Source: CAVSUZ01 sp963795415
GTDB lineage: Bacteria; Pseudomonadota; Alphaproteobacteria; Acetobacterales; Acetobacteraceae
DNA length: 64,000 nt
Assembly: GCA_963795415.1 (NCBI GenBank)
Contig: CAWCHQ010000001.1
Coordinates: 2,046,001 to 2,110,000 of the forward strand
Direction: 5' to 3'
Numbering within the stretch: position 1 is the stretch's first letter; each line of letters opens with the position of its first letter. Positions 55,433 to 64,000 of this stretch are shown in pieces. Under the pieces are notes generated by a model. The model ran no database searches and was not told the DNA's origin. It was given only the letters and a program-made list of their open reading frames with translations. Position numbers and translations under genes: made by a program.

Positions 55433-56368
55433 CTATAGTTTCAACTGCAACTCCCAGTTTTCGCCGACCAGGTCGTGGCCGAAGCTATGGTGCTGTTCCG
55501 AAACGACCAGCTTGAAGCCCGCGGCCTGGTAGATGCGCCGGGCTGCCGTAAGCACGTCGTTGGTCCAGAGCGTCACCCGGCTGTAGCCGGCCTCGCGCGC
55601 GAAGCGGAGGCATTCATCCACCAACCGCCGTCCGATGCCCAGTCCCCGCGCTTCGGGCTCGACATAGAGCAGGCGGAGCTTGGCGATTGCGTCGGACTCC
55701 TGGACCAGGAAAACGGATCCGACGGCGGCTCCTTCGCGTTCTGCGATCCAGCAGCGTTCGCGTTTCGCGTCGAAATTCTGCACGAAGCGGGCGACGATTT
55801 CCGCAACGAGTGCCTCGAACTGCTCGTCCCAGCCGTATTCCTGGCGATACAGGATACCGTGGCGGTGGACGATCCAGCCCATGTCGCCCAACCTTGGCGG
55901 ACGCAGCAGGTAGGGAACACGCGGCTCGTGAGTGCCGCCGAGCAGACGCTCGGCGATGGCGAGGGCGTGTGTGAGCCGCGCCTGGTCGGGTTCGGAAAGC
56001 TGCGCAAGCATGGCGCCGATTTCGGTGCGTGAGCGCGCGTCGATTTCGGCAAACAGCGCGCGCCCGGCATCGGTAAGGGTGATGACGCTCTGCCGCGCGT
56101 CGGTGTCGGACTGGCGGCGGACGATCAGGCCGCGATCGTCGAAGCCACGCAGGATGCGGCTGAGATAACCGGCGTCGAGGCCAAGACCGGCGGCCAGTGC
56201 GGCCGCGGTGGATGGGTTGGTTTGGGCGATTTCGTAGATTACGCGGCCTTCGGTGAGGGACAGGGGACTGCCGAGCAGGCCTTCGTGCAGGACGCCGATC
56301 TGGCGCGTGTAGAAGCGGCTGAAGCGGCGGACAGCGTCGATGCGGGCGGGGAAGTCTGGACTGGCCAT
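55433..56368 (-). CDS. MarR-type regulator fused to GNAT acetyltransferase
   Basis: A 311-residue two-domain protein, started at the ATG at 56368 with GGAGG five bases upstream. Residues 1-140 form a MarR winged helix (LSLTEGRVIYEIAQ, GLDAGYLSRILRGFDDRGLI, DARQSVITLTDAGR). Residues 150-311 form a GNAT domain with the acetyl-CoA loop VEPEARGLGIGRRLVDEC and an end AAGFKLVVSEQHHSFGHDL. Such fusions sense a ligand and acetylate an unknown substrate. The start is 17 bp from a paired palindromic operator that also lies ahead of the divergent acyl-CoA dehydrogenase, so auto-regulation and control of that gene are likely. Confidence 0.88.
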   Translation of the reverse strand: MASPDFPARIDAVRRFSRFYTRQIGVLHEGLLGSPLSLTEGRVIYEIAQTNPSTAAALAAGLGLDAGYLSRILRGFDDRGLIVRRQSDTDARQSVITLTDAGRALFAEIDARSRTEIGAMLAQLSEPDQARLTHALAIAERLLGGTHEPRVPYLLRPPRLGDMGWIVHRHGILYRQEYGWDEQFEALVAEIVARFVQNFDAKRERCWIAEREGAAVGSVFLVQESDAIAKLRLLYVEPEARGLGIGRRLVDECLRFAREAGYSRVTLWTNDVLTAARRIYQAAGFKLVVSEQHHSFGHDLVGENWELQLKL

Positions 56369-56384
56369 GGGCACCTCCGGTGGC

Positions 56385-56416
56385 TGACTCAGTCAACGAA
56401 CAATTTGACTGAGTCA
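56385..56416. promoter_or_regulatory. Twin palindromic operator, probable MarR-GNAT binding site
   Basis: Two 11-bp palindromes, TGACTCAGTCA (56385-56395) and TGACTGAGTCA (56406-56416), start exactly 21 bp apart, two helical turns. They also form a perfect 12-bp inverted repeat overall. They lie in the 114-bp gap between the divergent marR-gnat and acyl-CoA dehydrogenase genes. Two dimers could bind on the same face of the helix. Confidence 0.75.
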
Positions 56417-56482
56417 AGTAACCGGCCGTGGACCTTCCCGGCAGGGTCCCCTACCCTTTCCTCGGATCGAGGAGAGACGCGG

Positions 56483-57660
56483 TTGGAGCTGCAAGAAGAA
56501 CACCGGATGCTGGCCGAGCTGGTCGCGAAATTCGTGGACCGCGACCTGATGCCGCTGGAACGCGCGGTGCTTGCCCGTGAGGCACGCGGCGAGAAATACG
56601 GCCTGAGCAGCGAGGAAGAGCGACCGTTACTGGAGAAATGCCGCGAGCTCGGCCTGTGGGCGCTGGATGTGCCGGAGGAGCTCGGGGGCGCCAACCTGCC
56701 GACCGCGGCACTCATGGCGATCAACGAGGAGCTTGGGCGGACGGTCGTGCCGTTCGTGTTCCCGCCTGACAGCCCGAATTTGCATATGCTGCTGGCGGTC
56801 GCGAGTGCGGAACAGCGGGAGCGGTATTTGAAGCCGTATGCCTCGGGCGAGGCGATTTCCGCTATCGCCATCTCGGAGCCCGGCGCAGGCGGGGATCCGG
56901 CGGGGATGACGACGCGGGCGGTGCAGGACGGAAACGACTGGGTCATCAACGGCCGCAAGATATGGGTGAGCCGCGTGCCGCAATCGGACTTCGTCATTGT
57001 CATGGCTCGCACCGGGGAAGGCAAACGCCACGAGGGAATTACGGCGTTCATCGTGGAGCGGGGAACGCCCGGCTTCATCATCGAGCGCGAGATCAGCATG
57101 ATCGGCGGCCGGCGCACTTATGAGCTGGTGTTCGAGGATTGCCGCGTCCCCGAGTTCGCAGTTGCTCGGGCAGATCGGCCGTGGGTTTGCGCCGATGCAA
57201 CTCCGGCTGACGGTGCGCCGGCTGCAGATGGGCGCCTGGTGCATCGGCATGTCGCGCCGGGCGCTGGACATGCTGTGTCGAACATGCGCGACAGCGCGTC
57301 ACGTTCGGCGCCAAGCTGGCCGACCGGCAGGCGATTCAGTGGTGGGTGGCCGACGCGGCGACGCAAGATTCACGCCTGCCGTCTGATGGTGATGGACGCG
57401 GCGGCCAAGCAGGATGCCGGCAAGGACGTGCGCACCGAAGCGTCCATGGTGAAGGTGTTCGCGACCGAGATGGCCTCCGAGATCGTCGACCACGCCATGC
57501 AGACCTACGGCGCGATGGGCATGACCAAGGAACTGCCTTTGCAGCTGCTGGCGAGCCAGGTGCGCGTGATGCGGGTTTACGAGGGACCGAGCGAGGTCCA
57601 TCGCATGGCTGATTGCGCGCCGCATACTCAATGCAGTCGAGCGCGGCGGCCGAGCGCATG
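56483..57660 (+). pseudogene. Acyl-CoA dehydrogenase, four single-base frameshifts
   Basis: The start is a TTG at 56483 after GGAGAG (LELQEEHRMLAELVAKF). The first frame holds LEKCRELGLWALDVPEELGG, ISEPGAGGDP and VINGRKIWVSR to about 57160. A second frame continues LLGQIGRGFAPMQLRL and GMSRRALDML, a third EHARQRVTFGAKLADRQAIQ, then the first again from KIHACRLMVMDAAAKQ to YEGPSEVHRM, and a last shift gives IARRILNAVERGG. Each joint is explained by one extra base (near 57160, 57275, 57365 and 57608). All catalytic landmarks of the family are present. No stop separates it from the following ABC gene. Confidence 0.8.
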
Positions 57661-58643
57661 CACGGCCGGTTCTTCTGCGGTCGAACGGGCTGCGCACCTG
57701 GTTCCATACCCGCGCGCGGCGTTGTGAAAGCGGTGGACGACGTTTCTTTCGCCATCAATCCGGGCGAGACCCTGGCGATTGTCGGCGAGTCGGGTTGCGG
57801 CAAGAGCATGACGGCGCTTTCGATCATGCGGCTGGTGCCTCCGCCAGGCCGGATTGAGGCGGGAGCGATCCAGCTGGGCGAGACGGACCTGCTGCGCCTC
57901 AGCCCGGCGGGGATGCGCCGGCTGCGCGGCAACGAGATCGCGATGATCTTCCAGGAGCCGATGACGTCGCTGAACCCGGTGCTTACGATCGGCCGTCAGA
58001 TCGCCGAGGCGGTGGAGCTGCACCGCGAGTTGTCGCACGCGCGGGCGATGGAGCATGCGGTGGAGATGCTTCGGCGGGTCCATATCCCTGAGTCGGAGCA
58101 GCGGGCGCGGGACTACCCGCATCAGTTGTCGGGCGGGATGCGCCAGCGGGCGATGATCGCGATGGCACTGGCGTGCAATCCCAAGCTGCTGATCGCGGAC
58201 GAGCCGACGACGGCGCTGGATGTAACCATCCAGGCGCAGATCCTGCGGCTGATAGTGGAGCTGCAGCGGGAAACCGGCGCCGCGGTGCTGCTGATCACTC
58301 ATGATCTCGGCGTAGTGGCCGAAACGGCGCACCGGGTGATCGTGATGTACGCCGGGCGGAAGGTGGAGGAAGCTCCGGTCGAGCTTTTGTTCGCCGCACC
58401 TCAGCATCCTTACATGCAGGGCCTGCTGGCCTCGATTCCCCGCGGCGGGTTGCTCGCCGGAGAGGCCGGCGCGGATCAGCGTTTGCGGAGATACCGGGCA
58501 TCGTCCCGCCGTTGAGCGCGCTGCCGCCAGGCTGTCATTTCGCGCCGCGTTGTCCGCGAGCCGACGCAACCTGCCGGGACGAATATCCGATGCTGGAAGA
58601 AAAGATGCCCCGGCATTTCGCCGCCTGCTGGCATCCGGGTTAA
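57661..58643 (+). pseudogene. Peptide/nickel ABC transporter ATPase, DppD/OppD type, frameshifted
   Basis: LRSNGLRTWFHTRA in one frame joins VVKAVDDVSFAINPGET in another (extra C near 57715). The core is whole: Walker A GESGCGKSM, Q-loop FQEPMTSLNP, signature LSGGMRQRA, Walker B LLIADEPTTALD, and the switch His in ITHDLGVVAE. Near 58485 a base is missing, after which IPGIVPPLSALPPGC and a Cys-rich oligopeptide-ABC tail run to the TAA at 58641. It would energise di- or oligopeptide import; the permease and binding-protein genes are not here. Start codon unclear. Confidence 0.78.
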
Positions 58644-58645
58644 AA

Positions 58646-59606
58646 ATGCCGCTGATTGACGTCGAGGAAAGCTCAAAAAGCATTACCCGGTCCGCCGTGG
58701 CTTGCTGCGGCGGGTGGCGGGTTATGTTTACGCCGTGGACGGCGTGAGCTTCTCCATTGCCGAAGGCGAGACGCTTGGCCTGGTGGGCGAAAGCGGGTGC
58801 GGGAAATCCACAGTGGGGCGCTCGGTCATGCGGCTGATCGAGCCGACATCCGGGAGCATAAGGCTGGCCGGCACCGACATCACCCGATTGTCGCGCAAGG
58901 CGCTTCGCCCCTGGCGGCGGCAGATGCAGATCGTTTTCCAGGATCCGTTTTCCTCGCTCAACCCGCGCATGACGGTGGGCGAGATCGTCGGCGAGCCGCT
59001 GAAGGTTCACGGGATCGCCCGTGGGCGCGAACGTCAGGAACGCGTGGCGGCACTGTTCAGCGTGTGGGTCTGCGTCCGGCGCAGATGCGCAATTATCCGC
59101 ATGAATTCTCCGGGGGACAGCGCCAGCGCGTCTCCATCGCCCGGGCGCTCTCGCTGGAGCCGCGCTTCATCGTTGCGGATGAACCTGTCTCGGCGCTGGA
59201 CGTGTCGATCCAGGCGCAGGTGATCAATCTGCTGATGGACCTGCAGCGCGAGCGGCAGCTGTCTTATCTGTTCATTCAGCCATAATCTCGGTGTGGTCGA
59301 GCATATCAGCCACCGCATCGCGGTGATGTATCTCGGGCGAATCGTGGAATACGCCGACAGGGTCTCGCTGTTCACCCGGCCGCTGCATCCTTATACAGAG
59401 GCGCTGCTCGCCGCGATCCCCATTCCTGATCCGAGCTGAAGCGCGACAAGCGCGTCCCCGAGGGGGATGTGCCGAGCCCCGTGCACCCGCCGGCCGGCTG
59501 CCACTTCCACCCGCGCTGCCCGTATGCCGAGGCGCGCTGCCGGGTGGAATCACCGATGCTGCGGCAGGTGGCGCCTGGGCATTGGGTGGCGTGTCATTTG
59601 CGATAA
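58646..59606 (+). pseudogene. Peptide/nickel ABC transporter ATPase, DppF/OppF type, frameshifted
   Basis: Starts MPLIDVEE at 58646, 2 bp after the preceding stop. After a shift near 58668 the frame reads LKKHYPVRRGLLRRVAGY and VGESGCGKSTVGRSVMRL (Walker A), Q-loop FQDPFSSLNPRMTV. A shift near 59058 leads to GLRPAQMRNYPHEF, signature FSGGQRQRVSIARAL and Walker B FIVADEPVSALD. One extra T near 59273 precedes SHNLGVVEHISHRIAVMYL, and a missing base near 59436 restores the Cys-containing tail (CHFHPRCPYAEARC) to TAA at 59604. It is the usual partner of the DppD-type gene. Four indels in about 320 residues. Confidence 0.78.
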
Positions 59607-59628
59607 TGTTTCTGCGGTAGGGCGTCCG

Positions 59629-60321
59629 TCAGCTTTCGCCCGCGTGCCAGATTGCATGGAGCCGCGCCATGACGGCATCGGTTAAGCGCTCGCAACGCGC
59701 GCCGTCGAACGGGAAGACGTCACCGAGCACAGGATCGAGATGCTCGGCGAGCCTGGCTTTGAGTTGCCGGCGGGCGCGATAAAGGCGGGTCTTTACCGTC
59801 TCGGGGCGGAGGGAGAGAAGCTCGGCGGTTTCCTCGATACTCATATTTTCGAGGACGCGCGCGACAAGCACGGTGCGAAACTCCGCCGGAAGTTCGTCGA
59901 TGGCGCGTTCCAGAAGGCGGCTGAGTTCGCGCTGGGCGAGGCTGCGTTCGGGGTCCGGGGAAGCATGACCAGGATAGGGGAATGACAGCACGTTCTCCGC
60001 GGTTTGCCCGCCGGGCGGCGGCAGCTCCCCATTCCGGCGGCGGAGGTGCTGCAAGGCCTGGTTGATGACGATGCGGGTGAGCCAGGTTGCGAGGCTCGAT
60101 TCGCCGCGAAAGCCTGCGATCGACAGGAAGGCGCGCAGATATGATTCTTGCACCACGTCCTCGGCTTCATGGTCATCGCGCAGCATGCTGCGCGCAATGC
60201 GAAACAGGCGGCGATTGTGCTGCCGGATGAGTGTGCGGATTGCGGCCTCATTTTTGTTGGCGGCGCCGCGGATGAGGTCTGCCTCCGTCGGTTCGGCGCG
60301 GGCGGGCTGGAGCTGGAGCAT
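59629..60321 (-). CDS. ECF-type RNA polymerase sigma factor
   Basis: A 230-residue sigma-70 family member. Region 2 reads LIRQHNRRLFRIARSMLRDD, EAEDVVQESYLRAFLSI and SLATWLTRIVINQALQHLRR; region 4 reads LPAEFRTVLVARVLENMSI, EETAELLSLRPETVKTRLYR. Regions 1 and 3 are absent, as in extracytoplasmic-function sigmas. A C-terminal extension of about 35 residues after region 4 is a modest oddity. No anti-sigma gene is adjacent. Length is slightly above the 180-200 norm. Confidence 0.88.
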   Translation of the reverse strand: MLQLQPARAEPTEADLIRGAANKNEAAIRTLIRQHNRRLFRIARSMLRDDHEAEDVVQESYLRAFLSIAGFRGESSLATWLTRIVINQALQHLRRRNGELPPPGGQTAENVLSFPYPGHASPDPERSLAQRELSRLLERAIDELPAEFRTVLVARVLENMSIEETAELLSLRPETVKTRLYRARRQLKARLAEHLDPVLGDVFPFDGARCERLTDAVMARLHAIWHAGES

Positions 60322-60607
60322 GCAGAACCTTTGCAGGGCGGGTGGGCTTGGGCGTTGGATGCGGGTTTGCCGGAAAGGTTCCCCAGATAAGCGGGGGTTT
60401 TCGGCGGCTGCGACGCGACGGCCAGGGACACCGGCAAAATTTCCCGCCAGCTTCCATGGGAAGCGGGGACAATCGATCGTTCGGATTCAGCCGATGGCGC
60501 TGACGCAAACCATCGTTCATGTTTTCGCTCCGACTTAACAGAACGTGCAGTTACGATAACATCCGGATCAACCATTGGTAGAAATTGGTATTTTGCCCGT
60601 TGATCAG

Positions 60608-61321
60608 TTAGTACAACGTCTGTTGCAATCGATGCGGGTAAGCGCGGTCGTAGGCCTCGCCGCCGGTGCGGCCGGCGCTGAGGTCGTGCAAAATCGTTCC
60701 GGTGCTGGGCAGGGCCGATCGCGGCAGACGTTTGTCGGGGTTCCACAGGTCTGAGCGGATCACCGCCTTGCCGCATTGGAAATAGACGCTCTCCACATGG
60801 ACGACGATGATGGAACGGGGGAGGGAAGGGGGCGGGGCGCTTGTGGCGGCTGGCGATAGAACGGACGGGATTGCTCCGGCCTCCTCGCCATGACGGGAAA
60901 CGGGCGGTGGCGCGCGGTGGCGGGAGGGAGAGGGGAAGCGGGCGAGCAGGGCCGGGTCGATCGAGATGGCCGCACGGCCGTTGACGCGGAGGGTCTCGTT
61001 GATTCCCGGGATCAGGAACAGCAGGGCGATGCGATCGTCGTGAACAAGGTTGCGGAGCGTGTCGGTGCGGTTGTTGCCGCGGCGGTCGGGGATGAGCAGC
61101 GTCTTGGGGTCCTGGACGGTGACGAAGCCGGCGGGGTCGCCGCGGGGGGAGACGTCCATGCCGCCGGGGCCGCTGGTGGCGAGCGCCATGAAGGGTGCGG
61201 CCTCAATGAAGGCGCGGTAGTGCGGGTGGATGTGATCGACTTCCTTGAGCACCGCGGGCTCCGAGGGAGCGCCGTAGATGGCCTGCAGCGTGGCCTCGTC
61301 GTGAATGATGTGGCCGTTCAT
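60608..61321 (-). CDS. PPOX-type flavoprotein with an in-frame repeat insertion
   Basis: A 237-residue pyridoxamine-phosphate-oxidase-like protein, started at the ATG at 61321 (MNGHIIHDEATLQAIYG). It shows HPHYRAFIEAAPFMALATSG, GDPAGFVTVQDPKTLLIPD, LLFLIPGINETLRVNGRA, and later VHVESVYFQCGKAVIRSDLW. Relatives run directly from DPALLARF to a short loop and on to SVIVVHVES; here about 36 residues rich in Pro, Ala, Ser and Arg intervene (60832-60935). The insertion keeps the frame. The family binds flavin or related cofactors and acts as an oxidoreductase of unknown substrate. Confidence 0.82.
   Translation of the reverse strand: MNGHIIHDEATLQAIYGAPSEPAVLKEVDHIHPHYRAFIEAAPFMALATSGPGGMDVSPRGDPAGFVTVQDPKTLLIPDRRGNNRTDTLRNLVHDDRIALLFLIPGINETLRVNGRAAISIDPALLARFPSPSRHRAPPPVSRHGEEAGAIPSVLSPAATSAPPPSLPRSIIVVHVESVYFQCGKAVIRSDLWNPDKRLPRSALPSTGTILHDLSAGRTGGEAYDRAYPHRLQQTLY
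60832..60935. repeat. Dispersed repeat inserted in-frame in a coding sequence
   Basis: Inside the PPOX gene the plus strand reads GGGATTGCTCCGGCC, TCCTCGCCATGACGGGAAACG and GC-rich flanks, the same ends as the extragenic copy at 50270-50345. It is translated as a Pro/Ala/Ser-rich insert. Boundaries are approximate, taken from where the protein departs from and rejoins the family pattern. Confidence 0.55.
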
Positions 61322-61377
61322 CTTCGGTTTCGACCCTCCCCCTGGCCCCCTCCTGCGAATGCAGGGGGGAGTCACAC

Positions 61378-62340
61378 TTGATTCCCGTCTGCATCGTCAC
61401 CGGGTTTCTGGGCAGCGGCAAGACCACACTGATCGCTCGGTTGCTGAAGGATCCTGCGTTCGGGCGGACTGCGGTGATCGTGAACGAGTTCGGCGAGGTG
61501 GGGCTGGATCACGCGCTGATCGCACGGGGCGACGAATCGGTGGTGGCACTGACCACGGGCTGTCTGTGCTGCCGGATGCTGGGCGGTCTGGCGGCGACTC
61601 TGGGGGCGCTGGAACGCCGGGGCGGCTTGTATGAGCGGGTGGTGGTGGAGACGTCGGGGCTGGCTGATCCGGCGCCCTTGTTGCAGGCGCTGATTGCGGA
61701 TCCCGCCGTGTCGGAGCGGCACCGGCTGGCCGGGGTGGTGACGCTGGTGGATGCGGTGCACGGGGCGGCGGCGCTGAAGCGGCATGTGGAGGCGCGGCGT
61801 CAGGTTGCTCTGGCGGACCGCGTGATCGTGACGAAGACCGATCTGGAGGCGACCGGGGAGGCATTGCTGGCGGCCGTGACGGCGCTGAACCCAGGTGCGG
61901 CGGTGGCGCAGGCGGTGCGGGGGAACGGGGCGGAGGGCCTGCTGTTCGGGGGGTCGGGCGCCGCCGCGCGGCTTGTCGGCTTGCCGCCGGGCGTGTGGCA
62001 CTCGGCGGGATTGGGCAGCGTGGTGATCGAGCGCGAGGCGCCGGTGCCGGCGCTGGCGTTGGCGTTGTGGTTGCAGACGCTGGCGGAGCATGCCGGGTCT
62101 CGGCTGCTGCGGGTAAAGGGGATTGTGGGCGTAACGGAGATGCCGGGGGAGCCGGCGATGATCCATGCGGTAGGACACAGCATCGCCGCGCCGGAGTGGC
62201 TGGAGGGCTGGCCGGCGGGAGAGGCGCGAAGCCGCATCGTGGTGATCGGGCAGGATATGCCGCGGTATTTTCCGGCCCGGCTGCTGGATGCGATCGAGGC
62301 GGAGGTGCGGGAGGAGAGCGGGTCGGTTCAGCCGGTGTGA
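61378..62340 (+). CDS. CobW/COG0523 family GTPase metallochaperone
   Basis: A 320-residue GTPase beginning at a TTG at 61378, supported by GGGGGGAG six bases upstream. The P-loop is GFLGSGKTTL, the metal motif GCLCC lies near residues 61-65, DAVHGAAAL and VTKTDLEAT (guanine specificity) follow, and a C-terminal CobW_C domain ends the protein. Such proteins insert zinc, cobalt or other metals into target enzymes. It is divergent from the PPOX gene by 56 bp. A C/G-run hairpin (about 61331-61371) includes its ribosome site and might mask it. Confidence 0.88.
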   Translation: MIPVCIVTGFLGSGKTTLIARLLKDPAFGRTAVIVNEFGEVGLDHALIARGDESVVALTTGCLCCRMLGGLAATLGALERRGGLYERVVVETSGLADPAPLLQALIADPAVSERHRLAGVVTLVDAVHGAAALKRHVEARRQVALADRVIVTKTDLEATGEALLAAVTALNPGAAVAQAVRGNGAEGLLFGGSGAAARLVGLPPGVWHSAGLGSVVIEREAPVPALALALWLQTLAEHAGSRLLRVKGIVGVTEMPGEPAMIHAVGHSIAAPEWLEGWPAGEARSRIVVIGQDMPRYFPARLLDAIEAEVREESGSVQPV

Positions 62341-62430
62341 CTGGTTCCTTCGGTTCCGGATGATTTGACCAGCAAAGGTCCCGCTGGTTGGCCACGTAAC
62401 CGGGAGGGCTTTCAGTTGGCAGGTGGGCGC

Positions 62431-63764
62431 ATGTCCGTCAGTGAGCAGACCGGCGATGCGGAGGTTCGGAACCGGCAGTCCCCGGCTTCGTGGAGCGGTA
62501 CTACACAACGTATCTGGTCTGTGTCGCCCTCGCCGGTTGGTCGCTCGCCTCCTACGACTTCAACCTGCTCGTCCTGACGTTTCCCGACATCGCCAAGAGT
62601 TTGAATCTGGCGCCGTCGGCGATCGGGCTGCTGGGCTTCATCATCTATGCGGCGATATTCATCATCACGTTCCTGGCCGGCTGGCGGATGGACCAGTACG
62701 GCAGGAAATGGATGTGGATGTTCTGTCTGACGGCGGCGGCGGTTTTTACTGGTGTCACTTATTTCGTACAAAACTATGCGGAGCTTGCCGTGGTGCGCGC
62801 GCTGGCTTCGGGATTTGCCAATTCAGAACTGGCGATTTCGATCACGTTGGTGAACGAACAGGTGCCGTCGGCGCGACGGGGATTTCTTTATTCCATCGTG
62901 CAGGGCGGATGGCCGGTGGGGGTTTTCCTCGCATCCGGAGTTTATCTGCTGTTCAACCACCTGGGCTGGCGCATGGTGTTCGTGTTCGGCGTGGTGCCGA
63001 TCATCTGCGTGATCCTGGGACGGTTCTGGGTGAAGGAGTCGGACCGGTTCGAGCATCTGCGCGCGGTGCGTGCGGCCGCGGGTGCGGGTGACCGTGTGCG
63101 CGTCGAAAGGCTTCTGACACGCTACAAGGTGGATGTCGCGGAGGTGACGAAGGTCACACTTCGGCAGTTGTTCGGCACCCCCGGGCATGGTGCGGCGGCG
63201 CGTCGGTTTATTGACGATGGTTTGGCTGTTTTATGCGACGTCCTGGGTCGCGACCCACGTATATATTACGTATTGGCTGACGCACTACCGGGGCTGGAGC
63301 GGAGACGGCGCGGGGCGGCTGCTGCTGATCTGCGGCGGCATCGGGTTCTTTTTCTATCTGCTGGGCGGGTTGCTGGGCGAGCGGTATGGCCGCGAGAGGT
63401 GCTGGTGTGGACCGGCATCGTGACCGGGCCGCTCAATCTGGCGTTCATGTTCGTGCAGGCACCGTCGCGGTGGCAGTGATTTACTTCGCGATCTATCAGG
63501 CGACGAATGGCACCTGGTCTGGCGCGGGATATGCGTATTGGGCCGAGTGCTTCCCGACGCGCGTGCGCGGGACGGCGATCGGCTGGCTGGGCGCGATGTT
63601 TACCGCCGGGCTGATCATCGGCACTGTGGACGGCGCTGATTACGGTGACCTCGCCCGCGGTGACATGGCTGGTGATAGCGGTGATTTTAGGCTTCGGGCA
63701 GTGGACGGCGCTGCCTTTGCCGAAGATCGAGCCGGGGCAGACGCTGGAGGCAATTGCGATTTAG
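62431..63764 (+). pseudogene. MFS transporter, multiply frameshifted
   Basis: MSVSEQTGDAEVRNRQ from the ATG at 62431 joins, by a shift near 62480, VERYYTTYLVCVALAGWSL, then motif A (GWRMDQYGRKWMWM) and six helices to about 63185. Another frame gives MVRRRVGLLTMVWLFYATSW and THYRGWSGDGAGRLLLICGG to about 63400. Further frames give VWTGIVTGPLNLAFMFVQAP, YQATNGTWSGAGYAYWAECF and, last, TWLVIAVILGFGQWTAL to the TAG at 63762. All 12 expected helices can be pieced together, so this is a metabolite:proton symporter-like protein with about five indels. Confidence 0.7.
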
Positions 63765-63766
63765 AG

Positions 63767-63868
63767 CAGCTTCATGCTGACTGTATCAGCCCAAAATGTT
63801 TTGACTCGTTGTTTCAGAACAGGATTCACGCGCTCCGACGTTTCCGCCCAGCGCGATCCTGCTCTAAC
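63767..63868. repeat. Dispersed double-hairpin element, degenerate copy 2
   Basis: Read in reverse complement relative to 54010-54119, it keeps the blocks AGAGCAG, GCTGACTGTATCAGC, GGATTCACGCGC, GACGTTTCC and CAGCGCGATCCTGCTCTAA. The outer TTAGAGCAG/CTGCTCTAA ends are inverted. It starts within a few bases of the MFS stop and could serve as its terminator. Confidence 0.65.
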
Positions 63869-63884
63869 TCAACGTATTGATCGC

Positions 63885-63975
63885 GCGATGGATTCCTGCC
63901 CCACCCCTTCGCGGGGCAGGCTTCTCCGGGTCCGGCCTTTGGCCGGCCCGGGGACATGTTCGCGGGAATGACGAC
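63885..63975. repeat. Dispersed palindromic repeat, copy 2
   Basis: The inverse of the copy after hemA: CCGGGTCCGGCC/GGCCGGCCCGG hairpin, GGGGACATG, and TTCGCGGGAATGACG at 63959-63973. Nothing else is visible to the window end, and no gene is seen in 63765-64000. Confidence 0.65.
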
Positions 63976-64000
63976 GTAGGTCAGGCTTTTGCGGGGAGGT

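Noticed and set aside
57613..58515. Start of the DppD-type ATPase at the ATG-like codon at 57613
   Set aside because: That N-terminus lies in the wrong frame over acyl-CoA dehydrogenase sequence; the conserved LRTWFHTRA segment is in another frame.
1..64000. tRNA, rRNA or riboswitch genes
   Set aside because: None was recognised by eye on either strand; a covariance search would be needed to exclude them.

Overview
This window looks like chromosome from a high-GC alphaproteobacterium, most likely Acetobacteraceae/Rhodospirillales. The evidence is the ChvG/ChvI two-component pair, an ALA-synthase type hemA, HyuA and MmgE/PrpD metabolism, branched-chain and carbohydrate ABC import, strong GC bias, and dispersed palindromic repeats of the 'CGTCATTCCCGCGAACATG' kind. 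Family placement is inference; no rRNA or tRNA was recognised.

Layout. 0.1-0.8 kb: a doubly broken PIN-type toxin-antitoxin pair. 0.8-8.7 kb, minus strand: OmpA/RecQ/Uma2 coupled genes, chvI-chvG, hyuA and an NTF2-like gene. 8.82-8.99 kb: a five-unit array of exactly 33 bp period, each unit headed by a TTTCGTACGAAA-type palindrome, with one perfect DnaA box. 9-20 kb: serine hydrolase, rpsB-tsf, VOC protein, an RND efflux pair, MmgE/PrpD and a DHA2 exporter. 20.2-21.6 kb: an AT-rich, translationally coupled two-gene module (310-aa soluble protein plus 174-aa four-helix membrane protein) that I do not recognise. It is the best candidate for an undescribed defence-like system. 21.9-23.1 kb: hemA. 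23.1-26.6 kb: a graveyard holding coupled remnants of a PLD-like (possibly Dpd-type) island and a Toprim primase/helicase. 27-35 kb: ICMT-like methyltransferase, pbpC and bacterial alpha-2-macroglobulin. 35.2-38.3 kb: a second graveyard with AbiEi/AbiEii, an IS630 fragment, a resolvase tail and a HTH protein. 38.3-48.2 kb: thrC, a LivK-type binding protein, and a minus-strand carbohydrate operon (aldolase, 2-hydroxyacid dehydrogenase, binding protein, two permeases, apionate-lactonase-like protein). 48.4-56.4 kb: Sel1 protein, lipoprotein, AbgB-like amidohydrolase, ClC channel, a complete IS630 element and a MarR-GNAT fusion with a twin-palindrome operator. 56.5-64 kb: acyl-CoA dehydrogenase, two peptide-ABC ATPases, ECF sigma factor, PPOX protein carrying an in-frame repeat, CobW-type GTPase and an MFS transporter.

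Two kinds of broken gene must be kept apart. In recQ, the macroglobulin, apnL-like, clc, the acyl-CoA dehydrogenase, both peptide-ABC ATPases and the terminal MFS gene, the protein stays recognisable end to end and is interrupted only by single-base indels, mostly +1 in short homopolymers. These may be assembly errors. The genes at 0.2-0.8, 23.3-26.6 and 35.2-37.6 kb also carry nonsense codons, deletions and truncations, so they look truly decayed. Their content (PIN toxin, AbiE, PLD/Dpd-like, primase, resolvase, IS630) marks past mobile and defence elements.
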